A stretch of DNA of 26,278 bases from CAVQBP01 sp964448105. Lineage in GTDB: Bacteria; Bacteroidota; Ignavibacteria; Ignavibacteriales; Ignavibacteriaceae. Where the stretch lies: positions 1 to 26,278 of the forward strand of contig CAYUVK010000068.1 of NCBI GenBank assembly GCA_964448105.1, read 5' to 3'. This document shows positions 15,943 to 23,579 of the stretch, in pieces. Positions within the stretch are counted from its first letter, which is position 1. The number at the start of each line of letters is the position of its first letter. The position numbers and the translations under genes are program-made. The notes beneath the pieces are model-generated. The model did no database searches. It worked only from the letters and a program-made list of their open reading frames with translations, and was not told the DNA's origin.

Positions 15943-17547
15943 TTATTCCATGGCTTCAATTTTAACCCCGGTTTTTTTCTTATGATACCGGAGAAAGAAT
16001 AACGGTATTAATATAAATAGTGTAATAGCTGCTCCGGCATAAAAATCATCTGTTATCCCTTGAATAAAAGCCTGGTTTGCAAGGTTCTGTCCTATTAAAG
16101 CTTTTGCCCGTGTCATAACTTCCGTGCCTGAACCACCAACAGATTGCTGAACAAAATATCTCAATCCGTATACAATATGCTTAAATACAGCCGAGTTTTG
16201 GTCTACTGCCTGGCTGTACATTGCCGAGTGAAAGATCACCCTTCTCGTAAGGAGCGTTCCTAATATTGCCACTCCAAAGCTTCCGCCGATCTGCCGGATA
16301 GTATTAAAAAGCCCGGTAGCCTGCGCCATCTTTTCTTTAGTAATATCATTGAGTGCAATAGTGCTTAAAGGTATAAACATAAAGCCAAGACCGAAACCTC
16401 TTATAACCAAGGGGATCATTATCTGGCTGTATTCTGTAGTAAGAGATAAATCTTTATATAAATACATGCTGAAAAATGTTAGAATAATCCCGATGAAGAT
16501 AGGAATCTTAGGGTTTAATTTATCTGTCATCCAACCGGCAATAGGTGACATTATTGCTTGAATTATTCCGACTGGAAAAAACACCAAACCAGCCTGCAAT
16601 GCTGTGTAACCGAGAGAATTCTGAAGATATAATGGAAGCAGGAATGAGTTCCCGAAAAATGCAAGACCAAATATAAAAAGCATTATGTTGGCCATTCCAA
16701 AATTCCGGTTCTTCAAAATTCTTAAATCAATAATCGGATGCTTAACGGATAATTCATTGGAAATAAATATTACAAAGCTTACAAATGAAATTGCGAAACA
16801 AGTTAAAATAAAATTCGATGTCCAGCCTCCGGTATTCCATGCTGCATTACCGTCGGATAAAGCTAATAAAAGAAAAACCAGGAATAACGTCATTGTGATA
16901 AAACCTATTAAATCGAATTTTCGGGATTCCTCGATTTTATATTCTCTAAGAATAATTAAAGTAGCTGCCATTGCCACAATACCGATAGGTACATTAATAT
17001 CAAAAATGGCATGCCAGCTGAAAGTATCGATAAGATAACCGCCAAACATTGGTCCCAATGAAATTGAAGAAGCAGCAGCAATTCCCCAAAATCCAAGTGC
17101 CATACCTCTTTTTTCAGGAGGGAATTCTCTTGTTATTATTGCCATACCAACCGGCATAATAAACCCTGCACCTGCGCCCTGTATAACTCTGAATATAATC
17201 AGCATATTTTCATTTGCCGAAATGCTGCATAAGAGTGAACCGAGAGTAAATAAAAATAGTCCAAGCATGTAAGATTTTTTATAACCCATATGATCTGCAA
17301 TCCAGCCGGAAGACGGGAGTACAACGGCAAACACAAGAAGATAGGCTGTTAATACCCATTCGATTTTATCGACACTAACACCAAAAGCTGCCATCATTTT
17401 AGTTAAACCAACATTTACAATAGTAGCGTCAAGCACTGCCATAAAAGTCCCGATCATCACATTCGCCAAAACAAACCAGCGGTAAGATGTATGCAGATGC
17501 AGATTTGAAATATTTACTGAATTAATATTGTTCTTATTATTTGCCAT
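15943..17547 (-). CDS. EmrB/QacA-type DHA2 MFS drug exporter
   Basis: A 534-residue inner-membrane transporter with about 14 hydrophobic segments, as in the DHA2 family. Family motifs are LDATIVNVGL (39-48, motif D1), GWIADHMGYKKSY (81-93, motif A) and GAGAGFIMPVGMAI followed by SLGPMFGGYL (motif C), the antiporter signature. It is expected to use the proton gradient to expel hydrophobic drugs or metabolites. Only three bases separate its start from the stop of the HlyD-type adaptor, and the TolC-type gene follows, so the three components of an EmrAB-TolC-like tripartite pump are encoded together. Substrate cannot be predicted. Confidence 0.93.
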   Translation of the reverse strand: MANNKNNINSVNISNLHLHTSYRWFVLANVMIGTFMAVLDATIVNVGLTKMMAAFGVSVDKIEWVLTAYLLVFAVVLPSSGWIADHMGYKKSYMLGLFLFTLGSLLCSISANENMLIIFRVIQGAGAGFIMPVGMAIITREFPPEKRGMALGFWGIAAASSISLGPMFGGYLIDTFSWHAIFDINVPIGIVAMAATLIILREYKIEESRKFDLIGFITMTLFLVFLLLALSDGNAAWNTGGWTSNFILTCFAISFVSFVIFISNELSVKHPIIDLRILKNRNFGMANIMLFIFGLAFFGNSFLLPLYLQNSLGYTALQAGLVFFPVGIIQAIMSPIAGWMTDKLNPKIPIFIGIILTFFSMYLYKDLSLTTEYSQIMIPLVIRGFGLGFMFIPLSTIALNDITKEKMAQATGLFNTIRQIGGSFGVAILGTLLTRRVIFHSAMYSQAVDQNSAVFKHIVYGLRYFVQQSVGGSGTEVMTRAKALIGQNLANQAFIQGITDDFYAGAAITLFILIPLFFLRYHKKKTGVKIEAME

Positions 17548-17550
17548 TAT

Positions 17551-18546
17551 CTATTTTATCCTAACTTTAATCTCTACAGACATACCCGGCAATAGTTTAA
17601 TCGATTCATTCGGATCTTCTTTTTCATTATTTTTTACAGGTTTTATCGAAATTTTAATTGGTACCCGCTGTGTTACTTTTGTAAAATTACCCGATGCATT
17701 CGATGGGGGAATAAGTGAAAATTGGGATGCAGTATTTGAACCTATCTGGAATACCTGGCCTCTAAACATTTGATCCGGGTATGTATCAACAGATATTTCA
17801 ACTGTATCACCAATATGTATTGGAGCCAGTTTGGTTTCTTCCAGGTCTGCTGTAACCCAAATATTTTTTAGATCGTAAATTGTAAAGATCGGCTGACCCG
17901 GAGACACAACATCACCGGTAAGCACCCAGCGTTTTGCAACAACTCCATCCATCGGAGAATAAATCTGTGTATTTTGAAGTTCGGTTTTTATTACTTTTAA
18001 CTGCGCTTGAGCAGTACCAATCTTTGTCTGTGCTATGTTGTAAGACGCTTTTGCTGCTTCAAGCGCTTTTTGCATATGATCAAATTGTTCTTTGGGGATT
18101 ATATTGTCCTTATACTGAGTTTGTGCACGGTTAAAATCATCCTGAGCTTTTTCAACATTCACTTTAGCCAATGTTATACTTTCATTATCTAAAGCAAGCA
18201 TTGCTTTTGCCTGGTTTTCCTGTGCTTTTAAATCAGTAGAATCCAGCTGGACAAGAAGATGTCCCTGCTTAACAGAATCACCTTCATCAACTTTTAAACC
18301 GGTTATTCTTCCAAGAATTTTTGAACTTACAGATAACTTATTGCCGTCTATATAAGCATCATCAGTAGATACATAACCTAATTGACCGATATACCAGTAT
18401 ATTCCGACTACAGCTGCTATTAAAATTATTAGAACTGGTATAACAATTCTTTTTTTACGGAATAACGGGACATTATCAATGCTTTCATCACCGTTTTTGC
18501 CCATACCTTTTTTTTCTTCACTATCAATTTTTTCGTTTTGTGCCAT
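17551..18546 (-). CDS. EmrA/HlyD-type membrane fusion protein
   Basis: A 331-residue periplasmic adaptor with a short cytoplasmic tail (1-30), one transmembrane helix (about 33-52), then the biotinyl-lipoyl half VSTDDAYIDGNKLSV and GRITGLKVDEGDSVKQGHLL, a helical hairpin (about 110-185), the second lipoyl half YSPMDGVVAKRWVLTGDVVS, and a beta-barrel domain with VTADLEETKLAPIHIGD. It links the EmrB-type pump to the TolC-type channel. It is shorter than E. coli EmrA (about 390 residues), mostly in the coiled-coil hairpin. First structural gene after tetR (33-base gap); AGGAAA precedes the ATG. Confidence 0.93.
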   Translation of the reverse strand: MAQNEKIDSEEKKGMGKNGDESIDNVPLFRKKRIVIPVLIILIAAVVGIYWYIGQLGYVSTDDAYIDGNKLSVSSKILGRITGLKVDEGDSVKQGHLLVQLDSTDLKAQENQAKAMLALDNESITLAKVNVEKAQDDFNRAQTQYKDNIIPKEQFDHMQKALEAAKASYNIAQTKIGTAQAQLKVIKTELQNTQIYSPMDGVVAKRWVLTGDVVSPGQPIFTIYDLKNIWVTADLEETKLAPIHIGDTVEISVDTYPDQMFRGQVFQIGSNTASQFSLIPPSNASGNFTKVTQRVPIKISIKPVKNNEKEDPNESIKLLPGMSVEIKVRIK

Positions 18547-18579
18547 TTATTTTTTTCCTATTATTAATAAAAAAACCTA

Positions 18580-19182
18580 CTATTTACATTTAATTCCATT
18601 AATAAAAATTTCTGTTGCAATATCCATTTCTTTTTGCAGATTATTCCGTGTTTTTGTATCCAAACTATGACCTTTTGCCGAACGAAGAACCCTGCATCTT
18701 AATCCCTGAAGAATATGAAGAAATACAACTGCAGCATCATTAGATAAGCCTGAATTAAATTCTTTTGATTTTTTACCTTCATCAATTATTCTTTTAATTA
18801 GAGTTAATTCAATTTCTTCAAAATCCAGGAATAATTTTTTAAAGACTGATTTTATATTGAAATAAGAATGAACACTCAGAGTCCCAAGGTTTATTAAATC
18901 TTGAAAGAATTTCATTCTTAATTCAACATATTCCGTAAGCTTTTGAGAAGCAGGATTTGTTTTTTGAAGTATTTGTTCGATGTTTTCCTTTAGTTGATCT
19001 TGCTCCAGGGAAATAACTGCTCTAAAAAGATCTTCCTTGGTTGGGAAATAATAATAAAGGGATGCTTTCCCCAATTCAACATCAGAAGCTATTTCTTCCA
19101 TTGTTACTTTTGAAAAGCCAAAATGAGCAAATCTATTCCTTGCTGCTTCAATTATTGCTTTTTCTTTCGTTTTTTCATTCAT
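18580..19182 (-). CDS. TetR/AcrR-family transcriptional regulator
   Basis: A 200-residue regulator with the N-terminal TetR DNA-binding domain: AIIEAARNRFAHFGFSKVTM followed by the HTH EEIASDVELGKASLYYYFPTKEDLF (about 29-53). The C-terminal ligand domain is all helical and is of the type seen in AcrR-like efflux repressors. It is the promoter-proximal gene ahead of the adaptor, pump and channel genes, so autoregulation and repression of the pump until a ligand binds is the natural reading. Two dyad sequences lie upstream (19203-19215 and 19238-19251). Start ATG 19182. Confidence 0.93.
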   Translation of the reverse strand: MNEKTKEKAIIEAARNRFAHFGFSKVTMEEIASDVELGKASLYYYFPTKEDLFRAVISLEQDQLKENIEQILQKTNPASQKLTEYVELRMKFFQDLINLGTLSVHSYFNIKSVFKKLFLDFEEIELTLIKRIIDEGKKSKEFNSGLSNDAAVVFLHILQGLRCRVLRSAKGHSLDTKTRNNLQKEMDIATEIFINGIKCK

Positions 19183-19202
19183 CTATTTCTCGACTATTTT
19201 AC

Positions 19203-19215
19203 TTGAACGGTCGAA
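19203..19215. promoter_or_regulatory. Candidate TetR operator
   Basis: TTGAACGGTCGAA is an imperfect dyad around a central G, with TTnnAC / GTnnAA arms, similar to the GAACGGTCGTTC-type operators of many TetR regulators. It lies 20 bases upstream of the tetR start, a position suited to blocking transcription. Inference only. Confidence 0.35.
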
Positions 19216-19237
19216 AACTTAAATAAATATTTCTAAA

Positions 19238-19251
19238 CAATCAAGTGATTG
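19238..19251. promoter_or_regulatory. 14-bp dyad upstream of tetR
   Basis: CAATCAAGTGATTG has perfect 6-bp arms around AG. It lies between the pncB stop and the tetR start and could be a second operator site. The two-base loop is too tight for a good RNA hairpin, so a DNA-binding role is likelier than a terminator for pncB. Confidence 0.3.
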
Positions 19252-19315
19252 AACCCTTTTAATCTATTTTGTGATTTTGAATATGGAGAGTTATAATTTG
19301 AAATGTTTAAGAAAT

Positions 19316-20866
19316 TTATTTTGGCTTTGCATTGGAAATAAGTTCCTGCTTTACTTCCCAGAGTCTTTCGGAAATTGAAACATGATAGCGGTGCGGATTA
19401 ATTAATCTTTTAACTCCCGAATCGAGCTTGCTAAGATCGTCTTTTCTTTTTTCTCTTAAATTATCTATTGAGGGGAATTCATATACCAATTTTCCGTCCT
19501 GTAGAATATCAACTAGTAGGTTTTCAATTACAGAAATTTGATCTCTTCTCATTATTCTAAATTTACTTTGATCATACGGATGATGAAGAATAATTTTGTC
19601 TTCTTTTAAGGGATCTTCATCATCAAGTGTTAATAAATCAGCAGTTGCTTTATTTTTTTTATCATAAATTCGCCAGGCTTTTTTATTGCCGGGATTTGGA
19701 ATTTTCTCAATCGATTCTGAAATTTTTATTGCCGGTTTCCAATTATTATTTTCTTCAACAGCAACTAATTTGTAAACACCACCCAATGATGCATCGCCAG
19801 CTGAAGTAATCAATCTTGTTCCTACTCCATAAGTTAATCTTGATATAAGATTATCAGCCTCGATCCCATTTCTCGGTGCTTCTTCTGTAATTTGGGTAAT
19901 TATTTGCCAAATGTTCATTTCATCCAATTCGTTTGAGAGTACAATTCCAACGTCACCAAAGCCTGCTGAATTTAACATCTTTGCAGCTTGAATACTTAAG
20001 TATGCAAGATCCCCTGAATCCAATCTTATTGCCGTAGGTTTTTGACCCTTCTTCTTCATATTTTCAAAAACTTTAATTGCATTTGGAATACCGCTTTCCA
20101 AAGTATCAATTGTATCTACCAAAAGAATACAATTTTCAGGGTATAGATCAGCAAATGCCTGAAAAGCATCATATTCACTCATACCTAAAGTTAAAAACAA
20201 CTGAACCATGCTGTGCGCATGAGTTCCTTTGGGAGGGTAACCTAATATATGAGAAATTCCCACATTGGATGAAAAATCAGCACCGCCAATTAAAGCACCG
20301 CGTACGCCGGCATTTGCTCCGCGGTCCTGCCCTCTCCTTGCTCCGAAATCAATTAAGAGTCCGCCCCTGCTCATTTCTTTTATTCTACATGCTTTTGTAG
20401 CTATTAGAACTTGGTAGTTAAGCTGATTTAACAATGCAGTTTCAAGGATTTGGACTATTGCAATAGGCCCCTGAACAACTGTTAAAGGTGTATTCGGATG
20501 AACAGTTCTTCCCTCAGGGATTGCCTTAAGTGATAAACTTGAAAAGTTCCCGTTTTCTTTAAGCCAATTAAGAAAATCTTCATGAAAAACATTTTTCCCG
20601 CTGCCGGTTTTTTGATTTTTTAGTATTTCAATTTCTTTATCTGAAAAAGTTGAATTTTGCATCCAGTCAATTAACCATTCAAGACCGGCATTAATACAGT
20701 AACCTGCTTTATGTGTTCCATAGTCCGGGTAGGTTCTAAAATAATGATCAAATTGAGCTTTCTTTTCATGCAACCCTTGTTTAAAGTAGAGCTGTGCCAT
20801 TATAAGTTCATATTGATCGGTAAAAAGAATGCCTTCAGATAGAGATTGATTAAATTTTTTTAACAA
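19316..20866 (-). CDS. pncB: Nicotinate phosphoribosyltransferase
   Basis: A 516-residue enzyme joining nicotinate and PRPP to nicotinate mononucleotide with ATP hydrolysis, the first step of NAD salvage (Preiss-Handler pathway). Seen motifs are LFTDQYELIMAQLYF (14-28), LLIDFGARRGQDR (170-182), the catalytic histidine loop GTHAHSM (214-220; His218 is the expected phosphorylated residue) and IRLDSGDLAYL (280-290, phosphoribosyl binding). The start must be the TTG at 20866: an in-frame stop lies at 20879-20881, and the next Met (23) would delete conserved LFTDQYEL residues. The ribosome binding site is weak (AAGAA). It is co-directional with tetR after 133 bases and divergent from the SDR gene. 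Confidence 0.95.
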   Translation of the reverse strand: MLKKFNQSLSEGILFTDQYELIMAQLYFKQGLHEKKAQFDHYFRTYPDYGTHKAGYCINAGLEWLIDWMQNSTFSDKEIEILKNQKTGSGKNVFHEDFLNWLKENGNFSSLSLKAIPEGRTVHPNTPLTVVQGPIAIVQILETALLNQLNYQVLIATKACRIKEMSRGGLLIDFGARRGQDRGANAGVRGALIGGADFSSNVGISHILGYPPKGTHAHSMVQLFLTLGMSEYDAFQAFADLYPENCILLVDTIDTLESGIPNAIKVFENMKKKGQKPTAIRLDSGDLAYLSIQAAKMLNSAGFGDVGIVLSNELDEMNIWQIITQITEEAPRNGIEADNLISRLTYGVGTRLITSAGDASLGGVYKLVAVEENNNWKPAIKISESIEKIPNPGNKKAWRIYDKKNKATADLLTLDDEDPLKEDKIILHHPYDQSKFRIMRRDQISVIENLLVDILQDGKLVYEFPSIDNLREKRKDDLSKLDSGVKRLINPHRYHVSISERLWEVKQELISNAKPK

Positions 20867-21178
20867 TTTATTCTTAAATTACTTTATTAATAAAATAAGT
20901 CCCTTAATATTCAGAAATTGTTTTTATAAATCAAATTGTATTAATCAAATTGTTAAATTAACTTTAATAGCATCAAAATGATTTTTAATTCACTTCAAAA
21001 TTAAGATATTTCTAACACAACTTGATTAAAATAAAATTTTCAATTTTAAATATTCTAGAAAGAATTTCCGGAAATTTAAAACTCGTTTTTCTATTTTAAA
21101 GAGTAAATAATTTATTGTTGTCTTTTCTGAATTTTGACTTATTTCTTTTGACTTTACATATCGTGAAAGGAGAATATT
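20867..21178. other. Divergent intergenic region between pncB and the SDR gene
   Basis: A 312-base, very AT-rich region without an ORF, which must hold the promoters of both divergent genes. AATCAAATTGT occurs twice at 14-base spacing (20929-20939 and 20943-20953), 63 bases or more upstream of the pncB start. On the + strand, TTGACT (21134-21139) and TACATA (21155-21160) give a poor sigma-70-like pair with a 15-base spacer. AAAGGAGA (21166-21173) is a strong ribosome binding site for the TTG start at 21179. Confidence 0.5.
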
Positions 21179-22159
21179 TTGAAAGTATTATTTATTGGAG
21201 GTACCGGAAACATTAGCACATCTGTCAGCAGACTGTGTATTGAGAAAGGAATCGACTTATATTTATTAAATCGCAGGACCAGGAAATTGGAAATTGCTGG
21301 CGCTAAAATTATTAATGGAGATATATCGAAACCGGATCAGATCGCTGAGCTTCTTAAGGGGCATAGCTGGGATGCTGTAGTTAACTGGATAGTTTTCAAT
21401 GTAAATGATATTGAAAGAGATATTAAGTTATTTCAAGGTAAGACCAAACAGTATATTTTTATAAGCTCTGCATCTGCATATCAAAAACCACCGTCCCACC
21501 CGGTTATTACCGAATCAACCCCATTATATAACCCTTTCTGGGATTATTCACAAAATAAAATATTATGTGAAGAAAGATTAAACCATGAATATCAAAACAA
21601 AAATTTTCCAATAACAATTGTTCGGCCTTCTTTAACATATGATACAGTTCTTCCGGTTATAATGGGAGGATGGACTGAATACACAATTGTAGACAGAATA
21701 AAAAAAGGAAAAGAAATAATTGTTCATGGTGATGGCTCTTCTCTTTGGATTGTGACACATGCAGAAGATTTTGCAAAAGGTTTTGTGGGTTTAATTGGCC
21801 ATCAGCAAGCCATTGGACACTCTTTCCATATTACATCGGATGAAATCCTAACATGGGAACAAATTTATACGGCATTGGCTGAAGCTATAGGAGTTGAAGC
21901 CAATATAGTTCATATTTCTTCCGATTTTATTGTTAAGTGTGATAACTCTTTAAGAGGATCTTTACTTGGTGATAAATCATACAGCGTAATTTTTGATAAC
22001 ACAAAAATAAAAACATTTGTCCCTGATTATTGTGCTACAATTCCGTTCAATCAGGGAATAAAAAGAACATTAGAATGGTTTGAAGCAGATCCAAAACGGC
22101 AGATAATTAATGATAAATCAAATGAAATGATTGATAGAATACTGAAAACGCGTGGTTAA
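21179..22159 (+). CDS. SDR-family NAD(P)-dependent epimerase/reductase
   Basis: A 326-residue extended short-chain dehydrogenase. The Rossmann motif GGTGNIS spans 7-13, catalytic Ser97 lies in SSASAYQ, and Tyr123/Lys127 form YSQNK. The C-terminal half (HGDGSSLWIVTHAEDFAKGF, then HITSDEILTWEQIYTALAEA) is the usual substrate-binding part of NAD-dependent epimerase/dehydratase-like proteins. The substrate, probably a nucleotide sugar or related sugar, cannot be decided. The start is TTG with AGGAG six bases upstream (21168-21172). It precedes the alpha-galactosidase gene by 128 bases on the same strand, so a link with sugar metabolism is possible but unproven. Confidence 0.85.
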   Translation: MKVLFIGGTGNISTSVSRLCIEKGIDLYLLNRRTRKLEIAGAKIINGDISKPDQIAELLKGHSWDAVVNWIVFNVNDIERDIKLFQGKTKQYIFISSASAYQKPPSHPVITESTPLYNPFWDYSQNKILCEERLNHEYQNKNFPITIVRPSLTYDTVLPVIMGGWTEYTIVDRIKKGKEIIVHGDGSSLWIVTHAEDFAKGFVGLIGHQQAIGHSFHITSDEILTWEQIYTALAEAIGVEANIVHISSDFIVKCDNSLRGSLLGDKSYSVIFDNTKIKTFVPDYCATIPFNQGIKRTLEWFEADPKRQIINDKSNEMIDRILKTRG

Positions 22160-22170
22160 ATTAACTGTAT

Positions 22171-22260
22171 AGGATTTCGGATTATTGAATACTAGAATTT
22201 TAATATCCATTCAATTCGAAATCCACCATTTGTAATTCGAAATCTTGTAGTTATTCAATT
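22171..22260. repeat. TTCGAA-rich intergenic repeat, second locus
   Basis: AATTCGAAATC occurs directly repeated at 22213-22223 and 22234-22244, with an inverted near-copy GATTTCGGATT at 22173-22183. The part at 22196-22211 matches 2431-2446 at 14 of 16 bases. It fills most of the gap between the SDR and alpha-galactosidase genes. Confidence 0.5.
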
Positions 22261-22287
22261 CATTTTAAATTTAAATAGGTTCATGTT

Positions 22288-23520
22288 ATGAAAACAAATT
22301 TATTTAATCAAAAACTGATAGGGTGGGTATTTTTATGTATTCTATCAATATCATCTATTAGTTTATATGCTCAAAAGTTCGATAGCCTTGCATTAACACC
22401 GCCAATGGGATGGAACAGCTGGAACAAATTTGCCTGCAATGTAAATGAAAAAATAATCCGTGAAGCTACGGATGCTATGGTTGCCTCCGGAATGAAAGAT
22501 GCAGGTTATCAATATATAAATATAGATGACTGCTGGCAGGGCTGGCGCGATAAACTCGGGTTTATACATCCTGATTCTGTTAAATTTCCTTCTGGTATGA
22601 AAGCACTTGCCGATTATGTCCATTCAAAAGGTTTAAAGATTGGTCTTTATTCCGACGCAGGAGATAAAACATGCGGTGGTTATCCTGCAAGCCGCGGTCA
22701 TGAATACCAGGATGCAATAACTTATGCAAAATGGGGAATAGATTACCTGAAATATGATTGGTGCAATACTAACGACCTTAATGCAGAAGGAGCTTATACA
22801 ACAATGAGTAATGCTTTATATAGTGCAGGAAGGCCAGTTATTCTCAGCTTGTGCGAGTGGGGGAATAATAAACCCTGGCTTTGGGCTAAAAATGTCGGTT
22901 ATCTGTGGAGAACTACAGGCGATATTTACCCATGTTTTGATTGTATAAAAGATCATGGAACCTGGAAACAATGGGGTGTAATGTATATCCTTGATATGCA
23001 AAAAGGCTTAAGAAAATATGCAGGCCCGGGACATTGGAATGATCCGGATATGCTTGAAGTTGGAAATGGAATGACTAACAATGAAGATAGAGCACATTTC
23101 TCAATGTGGTGTATGCTTGCCGCTCCTTTAATTGCGGGGAATGATCTAAGAAACATGTCTAAAGAAACACATGATATTCTTACCAATAAGGATGTAATTG
23201 CGGTTGATCAGGATTCACTTGGTATTCAAGGGTTTAAATATTCTAGTAATGATAGTGTTGAAGTTTGGTTTAAACCTCTTGAAAAAGGGGATTGGGCAAT
23301 CTGTTTTTTAAATAGAAGTATAAAACCACAGAAAGTCTCATTCAATTGGGAAAATGAAAATGTTGCAGATGATGTATCCGGCAGAATTACTCAATTTAAT
23401 AAAGTAACATATAATCTTAAAGATTTATGGACTAAGAAAGATATTGGAACAACAGGAAAAGCTTTATCCGCAGAAGTCCCGGGTCATGATGTCTTAATGT
23501 TGCGTCTTACTAAAAAATAG
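22288..23520 (+). CDS. GH27 alpha-galactosidase, secreted
   Basis: A 410-residue enzyme removing terminal alpha-galactosyl groups from oligosaccharides or galactomannan. It has a signal peptide (hydrophobic 10-27, SLYAQ), the GH27 opening LALTPPMGWNSWNKFACNV, the (beta/alpha)8 motifs INIDDCWQ and GLKIGLYSDAG, the nucleophile Asp157 in YLKYDWC, the acid/base Asp212 in WRTTGDI, and GPGHWNDPDMLEVGNG. The C-terminal beta domain (about 315-410) closes the protein. The length matches plant and bacterial GH27 enzymes. No T9SS sorting domain or carbohydrate-binding module is present, so a periplasmic or surface location is likely. No other polysaccharide-utilisation genes (SusC/SusD) are adjacent. 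Confidence 0.95.
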   Translation: MKTNLFNQKLIGWVFLCILSISSISLYAQKFDSLALTPPMGWNSWNKFACNVNEKIIREATDAMVASGMKDAGYQYINIDDCWQGWRDKLGFIHPDSVKFPSGMKALADYVHSKGLKIGLYSDAGDKTCGGYPASRGHEYQDAITYAKWGIDYLKYDWCNTNDLNAEGAYTTMSNALYSAGRPVILSLCEWGNNKPWLWAKNVGYLWRTTGDIYPCFDCIKDHGTWKQWGVMYILDMQKGLRKYAGPGHWNDPDMLEVGNGMTNNEDRAHFSMWCMLAAPLIAGNDLRNMSKETHDILTNKDVIAVDQDSLGIQGFKYSSNDSVEVWFKPLEKGDWAICFLNRSIKPQKVSFNWENENVADDVSGRITQFNKVTYNLKDLWTKKDIGTTGKALSAEVPGHDVLMLRLTKK

Positions 23521-23536
23521 TTTGTATCTTTTATAT

Positions 23537-23565
23537 AAACCCGGTCTCTTAAAGAAACCGGGTTT
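23537..23565. terminator. Hairpin terminator between convergent genes
   Basis: AAACCCGGT (23537-23545) pairs perfectly with ACCGGGTTT (23557-23565), and TCTT/AAGA can extend the stem inside after one mismatch. It lies 16 bases after the alpha-galactosidase stop and 14 bases from the prolyl oligopeptidase stop on the other strand. The U-tract is short on both sides, but position and stem strength fit a bidirectional terminator. Confidence 0.8.
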
Positions 23566-23579
23566 GATTAACTAAAAAT

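Noticed and set aside
17528..17773. 81-residue forward ORF over the emrB/emrA-type junction
   Set aside because: Antisense shadow of well-supported genes, with no ribosome binding site or recognisable domain.
13093..19182. Novel defence or toxin-antitoxin system in the efflux region
   Set aside because: Every gene there belongs to a known transport or regulatory family, and no nuclease, toxin or small antitoxin-like ORF is present.
20077..20400. 107-residue forward ORF inside pncB
   Set aside because: Shadow frame of a clear pncB; the translation has no family features.
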